A stretch of 64,000 nucleotides of DNA from Bradyrhizobium ontarionense (GTDB lineage: Bacteria; Pseudomonadota; Alphaproteobacteria; Rhizobiales; Xanthobacteraceae), in the NCBI RefSeq assembly GCF_021088345.1, contig NZ_CP088156.1, positions 3,286,001 to 3,350,000 on the forward strand. Reading direction: 5' to 3'. A model generated the notes under the pieces. The model had not been told where the DNA came from, searched no databases, and worked only from the letters and a program-made list of their open reading frames with translations. The position numbers and the translations under genes were made by a program. Below, one piece after another: positions 23,707-32,736 of this stretch (its first letter is position 1; every line of letters begins with the position of its first letter).

Positions 23707-24443
23707 TTCTGGTCCGATCGTGCGGCCGATAGCGCGTGGCGCCGCCGGCCGTTGTAGATGACTTCAATCATGGCTTCGGAGGCGGCCTCGGGGTCTCCAG
23801 CGGCGATCGCGTCGATGATGCGCTGATGCCAGACCAGCACGGTGTCGCGATCGGCAGTCTCGACCGGCGCGCTCAGGACGAACGAGGCACGCAGCGCGGC
23901 TTCGATCACCGCGCCGATCGAGCGCATGAAGGGATTGCCCGAGGCGTTGGCGATCGCGATGTGCAGGGCGAGGTCGGCTTCGGCGAAGGCGACCGAGGTC
24001 GACGGCTCACGCTCCATCAGCGCCATGGCCTTGCTCATGGCGACGAGATCGTCCTCGCTGCGCCGTTCAGCGGCGAGCGCGGCAGCGCGCGGCTCGATTG
24101 CGAGCCTGATCTCGGCGAGATCGGCAAGGAAGCGCTTGTCGATCCCAGCATCGAGATGCCACGCCAGCACGTCCGGATCGAACATGTTCCAGTCCGAGCG
24201 GTCGCGCACCACCGTGCCGACCCGTGCCTTGGTCGTCAGCAGCCCCTTGGCCACCAGCGTCTTGACGCTCTCGCGCAGCACCGGACGCGACACGCCAAAC
24301 ATCGCCGTCATCTCGGCGTCACTCGGCAACCGCGCGCCGGCCGCATAGCGACCGGAGATGATGTCGATACCGATGCTGCGGGCAACCTCGGCATGGTTGG
24401 AGTGGGCCCGCCGGGTGGGAATGACGACGATGTGCGAGGTCAT
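23703..24443 (-). CDS. GntR-family regulator (FadR/FCD type)
   Basis: A 246-residue regulator: an N-terminal winged helix (GARLPSDAEMTAMFGVSRPVLRESVKTL) and a C-terminal FCD ligand domain with the metal-binding residues (EIRLAIEPRAAALAA, ADLALHIAIANASGNP, WHQRIIDAIAAGD). Such proteins usually sense sugar acids and repress catabolic operons. It is encoded inside the operon, overlapping the permease before it and the dehydratase after it, so it probably autoregulates the unit. Its operator may be the TAGTCA-N7-TGACTA palindrome before the binding-protein gene. Confidence 0.9.
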   Translation of the reverse strand: MTSHIVVIPTRRAHSNHAEVARSIGIDIISGRYAAGARLPSDAEMTAMFGVSRPVLRESVKTLVAKGLLTTKARVGTVVRDRSDWNMFDPDVLAWHLDAGIDKRFLADLAEIRLAIEPRAAALAAERRSEDDLVAMSKAMALMEREPSTSVAFAEADLALHIAIANASGNPFMRSIGAVIEAALRASFVLSAPVETADRDTVLVWHQRIIDAIAAGDPEAASEAMIEVIYNGRRRHALSAARSDQK

Positions 24444-25420
24444 GTCCTCGCCCCCACCGTCTTGACGGACGAGCGGCGCGCGAGCGCCATCAGACCTTGC
24501 TGCAGCGCAATGAAAACGAACAACAGAACCCCCGTGGCGATCTTGGTCCACCAGCTCGACAGCGTACCGTCGAAATTGATGTAGGTCTGGATCATGCCCT
24601 GGATCAGCACGCCGAGGAAGGTGCCGATGACGGAGCCCTGCCCGCCCGTCAACAAGGTTCCGCCGATCACCACCGCCGCGATGGTGTCGAGCTCGACTCC
24701 GACCGCCGAAAGGGAATAGCCGGCCGCCGTATAGAAGGAGAAGACGATGCCGGCGAACCCTGCGAGCACGCTCGACAGCATATAGATGCGGACCGTCATC
24801 GGTCCCACGGGAATGCCCATCAGGGCCGTCGCCGCGCGGCTGCCACCGAGCGCATAGACGTTGGCGCCGAACCGGGTCAGGTGCAGCAGGAAGGCGCTGA
24901 GCACCAGGACCGCCAGCATCGCGATCGCGACCGCGGTCAGCCGCCCGCCGCCTGGAAGCCTGATCGCGAAATCCGAGACGGCGCTGTAGATCGGCGCCGT
25001 GATCGGAATCGACTCGGTCGACAGCAGGAAGCTGACCCCGCGCGCCAAAAACATGCCCGCGAGCGTCACGATGAAGGGCGGCAGGTCGAAGACGTGGATG
25101 ACGGCGCCCATCGCCGCCCCGAACAGCGCGCACAGCACGAGCACCAGCGCGAAGGCGGCGAGCGGCGGGATGCCCCAGCGCTCGACCGCAAGCGCCACGA
25201 ACACGGTGGTGAAGCCGATCACCGAGCCGACCGACAGGTCGATGCCGCCGGAGATGATGACGAAGGTCATGCCGGCCGCGACGATACCGAGGAAGGCGTT
25301 GTCGGTGAGCAGATTGGCGACGACCCGCGTCGAGGCGATGTTCGGGAATTGCAGGGCGCAAAGCGCAAAGCCGGCAATCAGCACGAACGCGGTGATGGCG
25401 ATAGAGGTTGATGCCCTCAT
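24440..25420 (-). CDS. yjfF: sugar ABC transporter permease, YjfF type
   Basis: A 326-residue CUT2 permease with about ten membrane segments and the signature SGGIDLSVGSVIGFTTVF. It pairs with a second permease (YtfT type) as in the E. coli galactofuranose system YtfQRT-YjfF. Ends inside the GntR start (ATGA) and begins inside the YtfT stop region, so all are translationally coupled. Together with the oxidative enzymes downstream this suggests uptake of a pentose or hexose furanose; specificity is inferred. Confidence 0.9.
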   Translation of the reverse strand: MRASTSIAITAFVLIAGFALCALQFPNIASTRVVANLLTDNAFLGIVAAGMTFVIISGGIDLSVGSVIGFTTVFVALAVERWGIPPLAAFALVLVLCALFGAAMGAVIHVFDLPPFIVTLAGMFLARGVSFLLSTESIPITAPIYSAVSDFAIRLPGGGRLTAVAIAMLAVLVLSAFLLHLTRFGANVYALGGSRAATALMGIPVGPMTVRIYMLSSVLAGFAGIVFSFYTAAGYSLSAVGVELDTIAAVVIGGTLLTGGQGSVIGTFLGVLIQGMIQTYINFDGTLSSWWTKIATGVLLFVFIALQQGLMALARRSSVKTVGART

Positions 25421-26409
25421 GGCTTGGTCCTCCGCCAGCGCGCCGTGAAGCGCGAGAGATCGCCGAGCCGGGGCGATTGCGCCAGCAGCACCGCGAGCAC
25501 CACGACCGCCTTGACCAGCAGGTTGAGCTCCGGCGGATAGCCGGACAGCAGGATGCCGGTGTTCATGGCCTGGATGATCAGCGCGCCGGCCACCGCCAAC
25601 ACCAGGCTGAAGCGGCCGCCGAACAGCGAGGTGCCGCCGATCACGACGGCGAGGATCGCATCGAGCTCGAGCCAGAGACCGGCATTGTTGGCATCCGCGC
25701 CCATGATGTCGGCGGCGGCGATGACGCCCGCCAGCGACGCGCAGAGGCCGCACCAGACATAGACCGACAGGATCATGGCACGGGTGCCGACGCCCGAAAG
25801 CTCGCTGGCGCGCGCATTGCCGCCGGTGGCCTCGATCAGCAGCCCGAGCGCAGTCCCGCGGACGACGGCGGCCGTCACCAGCAGCATGCCGGTGGCAATG
25901 ACGATCGGCATCGGCAGGCCCAGCACGGCGCCGTTGCCGATCCACACCAGGTCGGGCGAGGTGAAGGTGACGATGCGTCCCTCGGTGATGAGCTGGGCGA
26001 TGCCGCGCCCCGCCACCATCAGGATCAGGGTGGCGACGATCGGCTGGATGCGCAGCACCGCGACGAGAATGCCGTTCCAGAGCCCGCACGCCAGGCCGAC
26101 GCCGAGCGCCGCGGCGATCACGACCGGCAGCGGTTGCGTATCGGCGAGGCTCGCCGCGGTGGCGCCGGCGATTGCCATCACGGCGCCGACCGAGAGATCG
26201 ATGCCGCCGGTCGCGATCACCAGCACCATGCCGAGCGAGAGCAGCGCCACCGGCGTGCCGCGATTGAGCACGTCGATCACGCTGCCGAACAGCCGGCCGT
26301 CCTGCAGATGCAGGTTGAAGAACTGCGGCGACACCGCACGATCCACCATGAGGATCACGATCAGTGCGAGCGCCTGTGCGAGACCGCGGCGCGGGATCCG
26401 GAGCGTCAT
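25417..26409 (-). CDS. ytfT: sugar ABC transporter permease, YtfT type
   Basis: A 330-residue inner-membrane permease. The core motif ATGGIDLSVGAVMAIAGATA and the C-terminal VVIGGTSLFGGRFSLVLAVAGALI are typical of the family. It overlaps the ATPase stop by 4 bases and the YjfF start by 4 bases. The presence of two different permeases rather than a homodimer distinguishes this system from the GguB system 10 kb away. Confidence 0.9.
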   Translation of the reverse strand: MTLRIPRRGLAQALALIVILMVDRAVSPQFFNLHLQDGRLFGSVIDVLNRGTPVALLSLGMVLVIATGGIDLSVGAVMAIAGATAASLADTQPLPVVIAAALGVGLACGLWNGILVAVLRIQPIVATLILMVAGRGIAQLITEGRIVTFTSPDLVWIGNGAVLGLPMPIVIATGMLLVTAAVVRGTALGLLIEATGGNARASELSGVGTRAMILSVYVWCGLCASLAGVIAAADIMGADANNAGLWLELDAILAVVIGGTSLFGGRFSLVLAVAGALIIQAMNTGILLSGYPPELNLLVKAVVVLAVLLAQSPRLGDLSRFTARWRRTKP

Positions 26410-27956
26410 GACGCGACCTCCTGCGCGGCCGGTACATCGGCAGCGATCGCCGCCAGGATGCTGGAGACCTCGACGGCGTCGCCCTTCAGCTCCTCGACAT
26501 GGGCGCGATCGCGCAGCACGATGACACGGTTCGAATAGGTGACGATCTCGTCGAGCTCCGAGGAGATCACGAGCAGCGCCAGTCCCTGGTCGCACAGCTC
26601 GCGCACCAGGCGGATGATCTCGGCATGCGCTCCGACATCGATGCCGCGGGTCGGCTCGTCCAGCACCAGAAGCTTCGGCGACGTCGCGAGCCAGCGCGCC
26701 AGCAGCGCCTTCTGCTGGTTGCCGCCCGACAACAGCCCGATCGTCCGCTCCGGGTCGGGGGGCCGGATGTCGAGCATGCGGATATAGCGCATCGCGATCT
26801 CGTCCTGCTCGCGCCGCGACAGCGGCCGGTGCAGGCCGCGCCGCGCCTGCAGCGCCAGGATGATGTTCTCGCGCACGGTCAGATCGGCAACGATGCCCTC
26901 GGTCTTGCGCTCCTCCGGGCAATAGCCGAAGCCGAGCCCGGCGCCATCGCGCGGCGAATTCAGCCGCACGGCCTTGCCGCCGACCGTGGCCTCGCCGCTG
27001 TCGGCCCGCTCGGCGCCGAACACGAGCCGCGCCGTCTCGGTGCGGCCGGAGCCGAGCAGACCGGCGAGCCCGACCACCTCGCCGCGCCGCAGCTCGAGAT
27101 CGAACGGCGCGAGGTACCCTTGCTTGCCGAAGCCCTTGAAGCTGACGCAAACTTCGCGCGCCGTCTCTGGCTGGCTGGCAGCGCGCTCGCCGGTCGTCTC
27201 CGCCAATTCGCGGCCCAGCATCATGCGGATCAGGTCGAGCCGCGGCAGATCGGCAAGCTCGCGGGTGCCGATCTGCCGACCGTTGCGCAGCACGGTGACG
27301 CGATCGCAGATCTCATAGACCTGGTCGAGGAAATGGCTGACGAAGACGATGCCGATGCCGCGCGCCGCAAGCTGGCGCATCACCTTGAACAGGATCTCGA
27401 CCTCGTGGCGGTCGAGACTTGCGGTGGGCTCGTCGAGAATGAGCACGCGCGCGGACAGGTCGACGGCGCGCGCGATCGCGGTGATATGCTGCACGGCGAC
27501 CGAATAGCTCGACAGCGGCGCACCAACGTCGATGTCCAGGCCGTAGTCGAGCAGCAGCGCGTGCGCCCGCCGCCGCATCTCGGCCTCGCGCACGACGCCG
27601 AAACGCGTCGGCTGCCGGCCGAGATAGAGATTTTGCGCCACCGAGAGGTTCGGCAGCAGGTTCACTTCCTGATAGACGGTGGCGATGCCGGCATCGAGCG
27701 CATCCCCGGCGGAGCGCGGTGCGATCTCCTGCCCCGCGAGCCGGACGGTGCCGGCGTCACGCGCGAACACGCCGGTGACCACCTTGATCAGCGTCGACTT
27801 GCCGGCCCCGTTCTCACCGAGCAGCGCATGGATCTCGCCCTCACCCAGGGTGAAGTCGACGTCCTGCAGCGCTGTAAGCGCGCCGAAGCTCTTGGTCAGG
27901 CCGCGCACGTCCAGAAGCGCTGGACGGGAGGCCGGAGAAGCTGAACTATCATACAT
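26406..27956 (-). CDS. ytfR: sugar ABC transporter ATP-binding protein, YtfR type
   Basis: A 516-residue double ATPase. Cassette 1 has GENGAGKST and LDEPTASLDRHE; cassette 2 has AGLLGSGRTETA, LSGGNQQKA and LDEPTRGIDVGAH. It energises the YtfT/YjfF pair. A 123-base gap with a hairpin (28029-28050) separates it from the binding-protein gene, so its expression is probably lower. The start MYDSSASPASRPALLDVRGL has a short variable leader before the conserved first strand. Confidence 0.92.
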   Translation of the reverse strand: MYDSSASPASRPALLDVRGLTKSFGALTALQDVDFTLGEGEIHALLGENGAGKSTLIKVVTGVFARDAGTVRLAGQEIAPRSAGDALDAGIATVYQEVNLLPNLSVAQNLYLGRQPTRFGVVREAEMRRRAHALLLDYGLDIDVGAPLSSYSVAVQHITAIARAVDLSARVLILDEPTASLDRHEVEILFKVMRQLAARGIGIVFVSHFLDQVYEICDRVTVLRNGRQIGTRELADLPRLDLIRMMLGRELAETTGERAASQPETAREVCVSFKGFGKQGYLAPFDLELRRGEVVGLAGLLGSGRTETARLVFGAERADSGEATVGGKAVRLNSPRDGAGLGFGYCPEERKTEGIVADLTVRENIILALQARRGLHRPLSRREQDEIAMRYIRMLDIRPPDPERTIGLLSGGNQQKALLARWLATSPKLLVLDEPTRGIDVGAHAEIIRLVRELCDQGLALLVISSELDEIVTYSNRVIVLRDRAHVEELKGDAVEVSSILAAIAADVPAAQEVAS

Positions 27957-28028
27957 GGTGAGTCAACTTGGCGGGATCACTCGAGCTGGCGCCCGCACCA
28001 TGTGCGGACGCCAGCCATTTGCTTCCCT

Positions 28029-28050
28029 CGTTCCGGCGAACGCCAGAACG
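28029..28050 (-). terminator. intercistronic hairpin between ytfQ and ytfR
   Basis: CGTTC-C-GGCG-AA-CGCC-A-GAACG forms a compact stem with one mismatch. It has no U-tract and probably sets the ratio of binding protein to ATPase, like the hairpin in the chvE operon. Confidence 0.6.
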
Positions 28051-28079
28051 ACGGCGACGCGTCAATCACACCTCCCGGC

Positions 28080-29045
28080 TCAGTAGCCGAGGCCCTTCTT
28101 GCTGTCGTAGACCTTCTGCGGCTCGTCAGCTGCCGTGTAGAGCTTGGACTCCGTCTGGATCCACTTCGGCGGAGTCGTGCCCTTGTCCTTGTAGGCGATG
28201 ATCGCATCGAGCGCGGGACCCGCCATGTTCGGCGTCAGCTCGACGGTCGCATTGGCTTCACCGGCCGCGATCGCCTTGAAGATGTCCGGCACGGCGTCGA
28301 TCGAGACGGTCAGGACGTCCTTGCCCGGCTTGAGGCCGGCTTCCTTCATGGCCTGGATCGCGCCGACCATCATGTCGTCGTTGTGGGCATAGACCGCGCA
28401 GATCGACTTGCCGCCGTTCTCGGCCTTGATGAAGCTCTCCATCACCTCCTTGCCCTTGGCACGGGTGAAGTCGCCGGTCTGGCTGCGCACCACCTTCAGA
28501 TTGGCGTTCTTGGCGATGACGGCGTCGAAGCCCTTCTTGCGATTGGTGGCGACGCTGGCGCCGACGGTGCCCTGCAGCTCGACCACGTTGCAGGCCTTGC
28601 CGCCGACGGTCTTGGCGAGCCACTCGCCGGCGACCTCGCCTTCATGCACGCTGTCGGAGGTGACGGCGGTCAGATAGAGATCCTTGCCCGACGGGTCGAT
28701 GTCGCGATCGAGCAGCACGACCGGGATCTTGGCTTCCTTGGCTTCCTTCAGCACGGCATCCCAGCCTGATGCGACGACCGGCGCCAGGAAGATGGCATCG
28801 ACGCCCTGCGCGATGAAGGAGCGGATCGCCTTGATCTGGTTTTCCTGCTTCTGCTGCGCGTCGGCGATCTTGAGGTTGACCTTGCGCTTGGCGGCTTCCG
28901 ACTTCGAGACGGAGGTCTCGGCGGCGCGCCAGCCGGATTCGGACCCGATCTGCGAGAAGCCGACGGTCAGTTCGGCGGCACTGGCGGAAGTGGCAAGCAA
29001 CAAGGCGGCCGTTGCGGACGCCGCAAAGAGGGCTTTCAGGTTCAT
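28080..29045 (-). CDS. ytfQ: periplasmic sugar-binding protein, YtfQ type
   Basis: A 321-residue binding protein with a signal peptide (MNLKALFAASATAALLLATS, cleavage after ASAAE). The mature start LTVGFSQIGSESGWRAAET is the YtfQ/galactofuranose-binding signature, followed by QKQENQIKAIRSFIAQGVDA and LLDRDIDPSGKDLY. It delivers sugar to YtfR-YtfT-YjfF and is the first gene of the leftward operon that continues into the oxidative pathway. ATG 29045 fits the signal peptide; GGGAG lies upstream. Confidence 0.92.
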   Translation of the reverse strand: MNLKALFAASATAALLLATSASAAELTVGFSQIGSESGWRAAETSVSKSEAAKRKVNLKIADAQQKQENQIKAIRSFIAQGVDAIFLAPVVASGWDAVLKEAKEAKIPVVLLDRDIDPSGKDLYLTAVTSDSVHEGEVAGEWLAKTVGGKACNVVELQGTVGASVATNRKKGFDAVIAKNANLKVVRSQTGDFTRAKGKEVMESFIKAENGGKSICAVYAHNDDMMVGAIQAMKEAGLKPGKDVLTVSIDAVPDIFKAIAAGEANATVELTPNMAGPALDAIIAYKDKGTTPPKWIQTESKLYTAADEPQKVYDSKKGLGY

Positions 29046-29164
29046 CAGGCGTTCTCCCAAATGTCTGTTCTGGATGCGCCGCCGCTGCGAGCGGTCTCAT
29101 CGCACCTTTTCAGCCGGCCTCAACGGCCAGCGCGCCCGTTATTCCACGGAAGCCTTGGCCTGAC

Positions 29165-29183
29165 TAGTCATATTATTTGACTA
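29165..29183. promoter_or_regulatory. 19-bp palindrome TAGTCA-N7-TGACTA
   Basis: Perfect 6-base arms in an AT-rich island 120 bases upstream of ytfQ. It overlaps a further perfect TGACTAGTCA palindrome (29161-29170) and a rightward TATAAT at 29182. It is a good candidate operator for the operon's GntR regulator. Confidence 0.5.
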
Positions 29184-29205
29184 TAATACTTTTTAAGGAG
29201 GGATA

Positions 29206-29277
29206 ATGCGTTGGCTAGGCACAGGAGCGCAGCGGCGCACTGCTGTAGAGCGACATCATACACCAATAAAATTTTGA
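29206..29277 (+). CDS. possible 23-aa leader peptide
   Basis: A 24-codon frame starting MRWLGTGAQRR is preceded by a full AAGGAGG ribosome-binding site 4 bases away and by TATAAT at 29182-29187. It is transcribed away from ytfQ and runs toward eda on the opposite strand. It may be a leader peptide, a small protein, or the start of an RNA antisense to eda. Coding cannot be proven at this length. Confidence 0.25.
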   Translation: MRWLGTGAQRRTAVERHHTPIKF

Positions 29278-29309
29278 GTTGTCGAGCGGCGACAGTCAGC
29301 GCAGTAGAG

Positions 29310-29951
29310 TCAGCGCAGCGTCGTCGCCTCGCGGGCGCGCTGTTCGATCGCGGCCCAGGCGCCAGCCTTGATGTCGGCCGCTGGCGCCACCCAGGAGCCG
29401 CCGATCGCAACGACCTTCCGGTGCTGGAGCCATTGCGCGGCATTACCAGCATTGATGCCGCCCGTCGGGCAGAACCGCACGTTCGGGAACGGCCCGGCCA
29501 GCGCATCGAGCGCCGGGAGTCCGCCGGCCGGTACGGCGGGGAAGAACTTCACCAGCTCATAGCCGCGCGTGACGCAGGCGATCAGGTCCGACGACGTCTG
29601 GATACCCGGCGCAAATGGCAGCTCGCCTGCGGTGGCGGCGTCCAGCAGCTCGATGGACAGACCAGGACTGATCGCGAAAGCGGCGCCGAGCTTGGCGGCC
29701 CGCTCGTAATCGGCCGGCGTCAGCACCGTGCCGATGCCGACCACCGCGTCCGGCACCTGATCGAGGATCGCGCGAGCGGCATCGAAGCCCGCCTGCGTGC
29801 GCAGGGTGATTTCGATGACGCGCAGTCCGCCAGCGACCAGCGCCCGCGCCAGCGGCACCGCGTGCGCGGCATCCTCGATCGTGATCACGGGAATGACCGG
29901 CGCGAGCGCGAACACCGCATCGAGCTTCGCGCGCTTGTCAGGGATGCTCAT
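29310..29951 (-). CDS. eda: 2-dehydro-3-deoxy-phosphogluconate aldolase
   Basis: A 213-residue class I aldolase splitting KDPG (and related KDPGal) into pyruvate and glyceraldehyde 3-phosphate. Catalytic residues are visible: E47 in VIEITLRT and the Schiff-base lysine K135 in LVKFFPA. GIGTVLTP and CPTGGIN are the phosphate-binding loops. The ATG at 29951 shares bases with the kinase stop (TGATG). With KdgK upstream it completes the lower Entner-Doudoroff path for 2-keto-3-deoxygluconate made by the dehydratases of this region. Confidence 0.94.
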   Translation of the reverse strand: MSIPDKRAKLDAVFALAPVIPVITIEDAAHAVPLARALVAGGLRVIEITLRTQAGFDAARAILDQVPDAVVGIGTVLTPADYERAAKLGAAFAISPGLSIELLDAATAGELPFAPGIQTSSDLIACVTRGYELVKFFPAVPAGGLPALDALAGPFPNVRFCPTGGINAGNAAQWLQHRKVVAIGGSWVAPAADIKAGAWAAIEQRAREATTLR

Positions 29952-30877
29952 CACGCCTCGCTCGTCGCCAGAATGTCCCGCGGCATCGCCGAGGGCGGGA
30001 TCACGGCGCCCGGCGCCATGATCACGGCGCCTGCGAGCCGATGGCCCGCGAGCGCAGCCTTGCGCGGCGGAGCACCGTGGATGCGCGCCGCGAGATACCC
30101 CGCATTGAAGGAATCGCCCGCCGCCGTGGTGTCGATCGGCTTTAGCACCGCGGGCGGAGCAATGTCGACCAGCACGCCCTCGGCATCGATCAGGCAGCCA
30201 CGCGCCCCGCGCTTGACCACGATCTCCTTGACGCCGGCGTCCTTGAACCGGCGCAGGCTGACGGAGGCATCGGAATCGCCGAACAGCATCTGTTCGTCCT
30301 CGAGGGTCGGGAGCGCAATATCGACGAGCGGCAGGATCGCACGGAAGGAGCGCTGGGCCGCCTCCCGGCTGCTCCAGCCGCGCGGCCGGTAATTGCCGTC
30401 GAACACGACACGCGCGCCGCGCTTGCGCGCGACCGTCAACAGCTCGCGGAGCTTGGCCTTGCCGGTCTCGCCATACAGCGACAGGCTGATCCCGGACAGA
30501 TAGATCCAGTCAAAGCGCGAGAGCCTGTCGAGCATGGCGTGATCGGCGCGGTCGAACAGCTCGCGCGCCGGCGCGCGGTCGCGCCAGTACAGGAAGCTGC
30601 GCTCGCCGCTGGCATCGCGCTCGATCATGTAGAGGCCGGGCACCCGGCCGGCGACCCGCAGCACCTCGGAGGTTTCGATACCCTCCGCCTGCCACGCCGC
30701 CAGCATCATCTCGCTCAAGGGATCGTCGCCCAGCGCCGTCACATAGGAGGTCGCGACACCGAGCCGCGCCAGATAGAGCGCCGTATTGAGCGTATCGCCG
30801 CCGAAGCCGCGCCGGAACAGCGAGCCGTTCTCCTGCGCAAACTCCACCATGCACTCTCCGATGCAGGCGACTTTCAT
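29951..30877 (-). CDS. kdgK: 2-keto-3-deoxygluconate kinase
   Basis: A 308-residue PfkB-family sugar kinase that phosphorylates KDG to KDPG. N-terminal MKVACIGECMVEFAQ and GGDTLNTALYLARLG match KdgK. The anion-hole/catalytic motif is DTTAAGDSFNAGYLA near the C-terminus, with the catalytic Asp in AAGDSF. ATG 30877 gives the standard family start. An in-frame ATG at 30895 overlaps the idnD stop (TGATG) and could also be used through coupling. It feeds Eda directly. Confidence 0.93.
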   Translation of the reverse strand: MKVACIGECMVEFAQENGSLFRRGFGGDTLNTALYLARLGVATSYVTALGDDPLSEMMLAAWQAEGIETSEVLRVAGRVPGLYMIERDASGERSFLYWRDRAPARELFDRADHAMLDRLSRFDWIYLSGISLSLYGETGKAKLRELLTVARKRGARVVFDGNYRPRGWSSREAAQRSFRAILPLVDIALPTLEDEQMLFGDSDASVSLRRFKDAGVKEIVVKRGARGCLIDAEGVLVDIAPPAVLKPIDTTAAGDSFNAGYLAARIHGAPPRKAALAGHRLAGAVIMAPGAVIPPSAMPRDILATSEA

Positions 30878-30894
30878 CGGCCCAAACCCATCCA

Positions 30895-31926
30895 TCAAAA
30901 CGTCAAATGAACCTTCATGGCCCGGCTTCGATCGCTGGCGAGCTCGAAGGCGGTGACCGCCTCTTCGAACGGCAGCGTAGCGGAGATCAGCGGCTTGACG
31001 TCCAGCAGCCCGTCGCCCATCAGCCGCAGCGCCAGCTCGAATTCGCGGTCGAACCTGAACGTGCCGCGCAATTGCAGCTCCTTCGTGACCAGGGTGTTGA
31101 GCGGCAAGGTCATTTCGCCGCCGAGCCCGAGCTGGACGATGATGCCGCCCGGCCGCATCACGTCGAGCGCGGCCCGCAACGCGGCTTGGTTGCCGGACGC
31201 CTCGAACAGCACGTCGAAGGCGCCCTTGCCGGCCCGCCACGGATCGAGCGCCGATGGCTCCGCCCCGACATTGAACGCGTGGCTGGCACCGAGCGCGCGC
31301 GCCACCGCGAGCGGCGCATCGGCCACATCCGTCGCCACGATCTCCGCCGCGCCGCCATGCCGCGCGACCAGGATCGACAGCGCGCCGATCGGGCCGCAGC
31401 CGGTCACCAGCACCCGCTTGCCGAGCAGGGAGCCGGCCTGATGCGCGGCATGCAGGCAGACCGACAAGGGCTCGGCCATCGCAGCTTCCCCGAGCGACAG
31501 AGACGGCGCGATCGGCACGGCCTGCGAGGCATCGACGGTGACGAATTCGCGGAAGCCGCCCTGCACATGGGGATCGCGCATTGCGCTACCCATGAAGCGC
31601 ATGTCCAGGCACTGGTTGCGCAGCCCCTCGCGGCAATAGGCACACTTGCCGCACGGCAGGCTCGGATTGACGGCGACGCGCGTGCCCTCGGCGAGGCCGG
31701 TCACGCCGGCGCCGACCGCGGCGACGTGGCCTGCGATCTCATGGCCCAGCGCCATCGGCTGCTTGATGCGCACGGTGCCGAAGCCGCCGTGATGATAATA
31801 GTGCAGGTCCGAGCCGCAGATGCCGCCGGCTTCGATCTTGACCCGCACCTCGCCTGTTCCTGGCGCCGGATCGGGAAAGCTGTCGATGCGCAGATCCCTG
31901 GGCGCGTGAATGACGACGGCACGCAT
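30895..31926 (-). CDS. idnD: L-idonate 5-dehydrogenase
   Basis: A 343-residue zinc alcohol dehydrogenase closely following E. coli IdnD. The catalytic zinc site is GGICGSDLHYY with GHE in MALGHEIAGHV; the structural zinc cysteines are in NPSLPCGKCAYCREGLRNQC; MRFMGSAMRDPHVQGGF is also IdnD-like. The NAD-binding motif is GCGPIGALSILVA. It interconverts L-idonate and 5-ketogluconate. With IdnO next to it, L-idonate would become gluconate or its 5-keto form. Confidence 0.88.
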   Translation of the reverse strand: MRAVVIHAPRDLRIDSFPDPAPGTGEVRVKIEAGGICGSDLHYYHHGGFGTVRIKQPMALGHEIAGHVAAVGAGVTGLAEGTRVAVNPSLPCGKCAYCREGLRNQCLDMRFMGSAMRDPHVQGGFREFVTVDASQAVPIAPSLSLGEAAMAEPLSVCLHAAHQAGSLLGKRVLVTGCGPIGALSILVARHGGAAEIVATDVADAPLAVARALGASHAFNVGAEPSALDPWRAGKGAFDVLFEASGNQAALRAALDVMRPGGIIVQLGLGGEMTLPLNTLVTKELQLRGTFRFDREFELALRLMGDGLLDVKPLISATLPFEEAVTAFELASDRSRAMKVHLTF

Positions 31927-31961
31927 CGGCTGTCCTCCCTGTCTCGTCTTGTCCGCCGATC

Positions 31962-32729
31962 CTACATCGAAGCCAGCATGCCGCCATCGACATAGATGGT
32001 CTGGCCGTTGACATAGGTCGAGGCCTCGGAGGCCAGGAAGATCGCGGTTCCAACCAGCTCATCGGGGCGACCCCAGCGCTTCGACGGGATCCGCGACATC
32101 AGCCAATTGTTGAAATCGGGGCTGCTCATCAGCGCCTGGTTCATGTCGGTGAGCATGTAGCCGGGACCAATCGCATTGGCCTGGATGCCATGCGCGGCCC
32201 ATTCGACCGCCATGGCCTTGGTCAGGTTGCGGATGCCGCCCTTGGCCGCGGTGTAGGGCCCCACCGTGGGGCGCGCCAGCTCGCTCGCCAGCGAACCGAT
32301 GTTGACGATCTTGCCGCTCTTGCGCGGGATCATCCGCTTGGCGGCCTCGCGCCCGATCACGAAGGCGCTGGTGAGATTGGTCTCGATGACGCGGCGCCAC
32401 TCCTCTGTGGTGAACTCGACCAGCGGCTTGCGGTGCTGGATGCCGGCATTGTTGACGAGAATGTCGATCGCAATCCCCTCCGCGTCGAAGCGCGCGAAGG
32501 CGCTGAGGACGGCCTCTTCGTCGGTCACGTCGAACGGACAGGCCTCGGCCTGATGGCCCGCGGCGCGGAATTCCTCCACGGCTGCCAGCGTGCGCTGGGG
32601 ATCAGTGCCGTTGATGACGAGCCGCGCGCCGGCCTTGGCAAAGCCCTCCGCGATGGCGCGGCCGAGGCCACGCGAGGACCCGGTCACCAGGGCGGTCTTG
32701 CCGGAGAGATCGAAAAGCGACGTTGACAT
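31962..32729 (-). CDS. idnO: gluconate 5-dehydrogenase (SDR)
   Basis: A 255-residue short-chain dehydrogenase. NAD(P) motif TGSSRGLGRAIAEGF, then NNAGIQHRKP, the catalytic serine in NIGSLASELARP and YxxxK in YTAAKGG. GGMLASM at the C-terminus matches IdnO (GGMLVAV). It reduces 5-ketogluconate to gluconate. It follows the enolase-family gene by 7 bases and precedes idnD by 35. Confidence 0.88.
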   Translation of the reverse strand: MSTSLFDLSGKTALVTGSSRGLGRAIAEGFAKAGARLVINGTDPQRTLAAVEEFRAAGHQAEACPFDVTDEEAVLSAFARFDAEGIAIDILVNNAGIQHRKPLVEFTTEEWRRVIETNLTSAFVIGREAAKRMIPRKSGKIVNIGSLASELARPTVGPYTAAKGGIRNLTKAMAVEWAAHGIQANAIGPGYMLTDMNQALMSSPDFNNWLMSRIPSKRWGRPDELVGTAIFLASEASTYVNGQTIYVDGGMLASM

Positions 32730-32736
32730 GCTTCAC

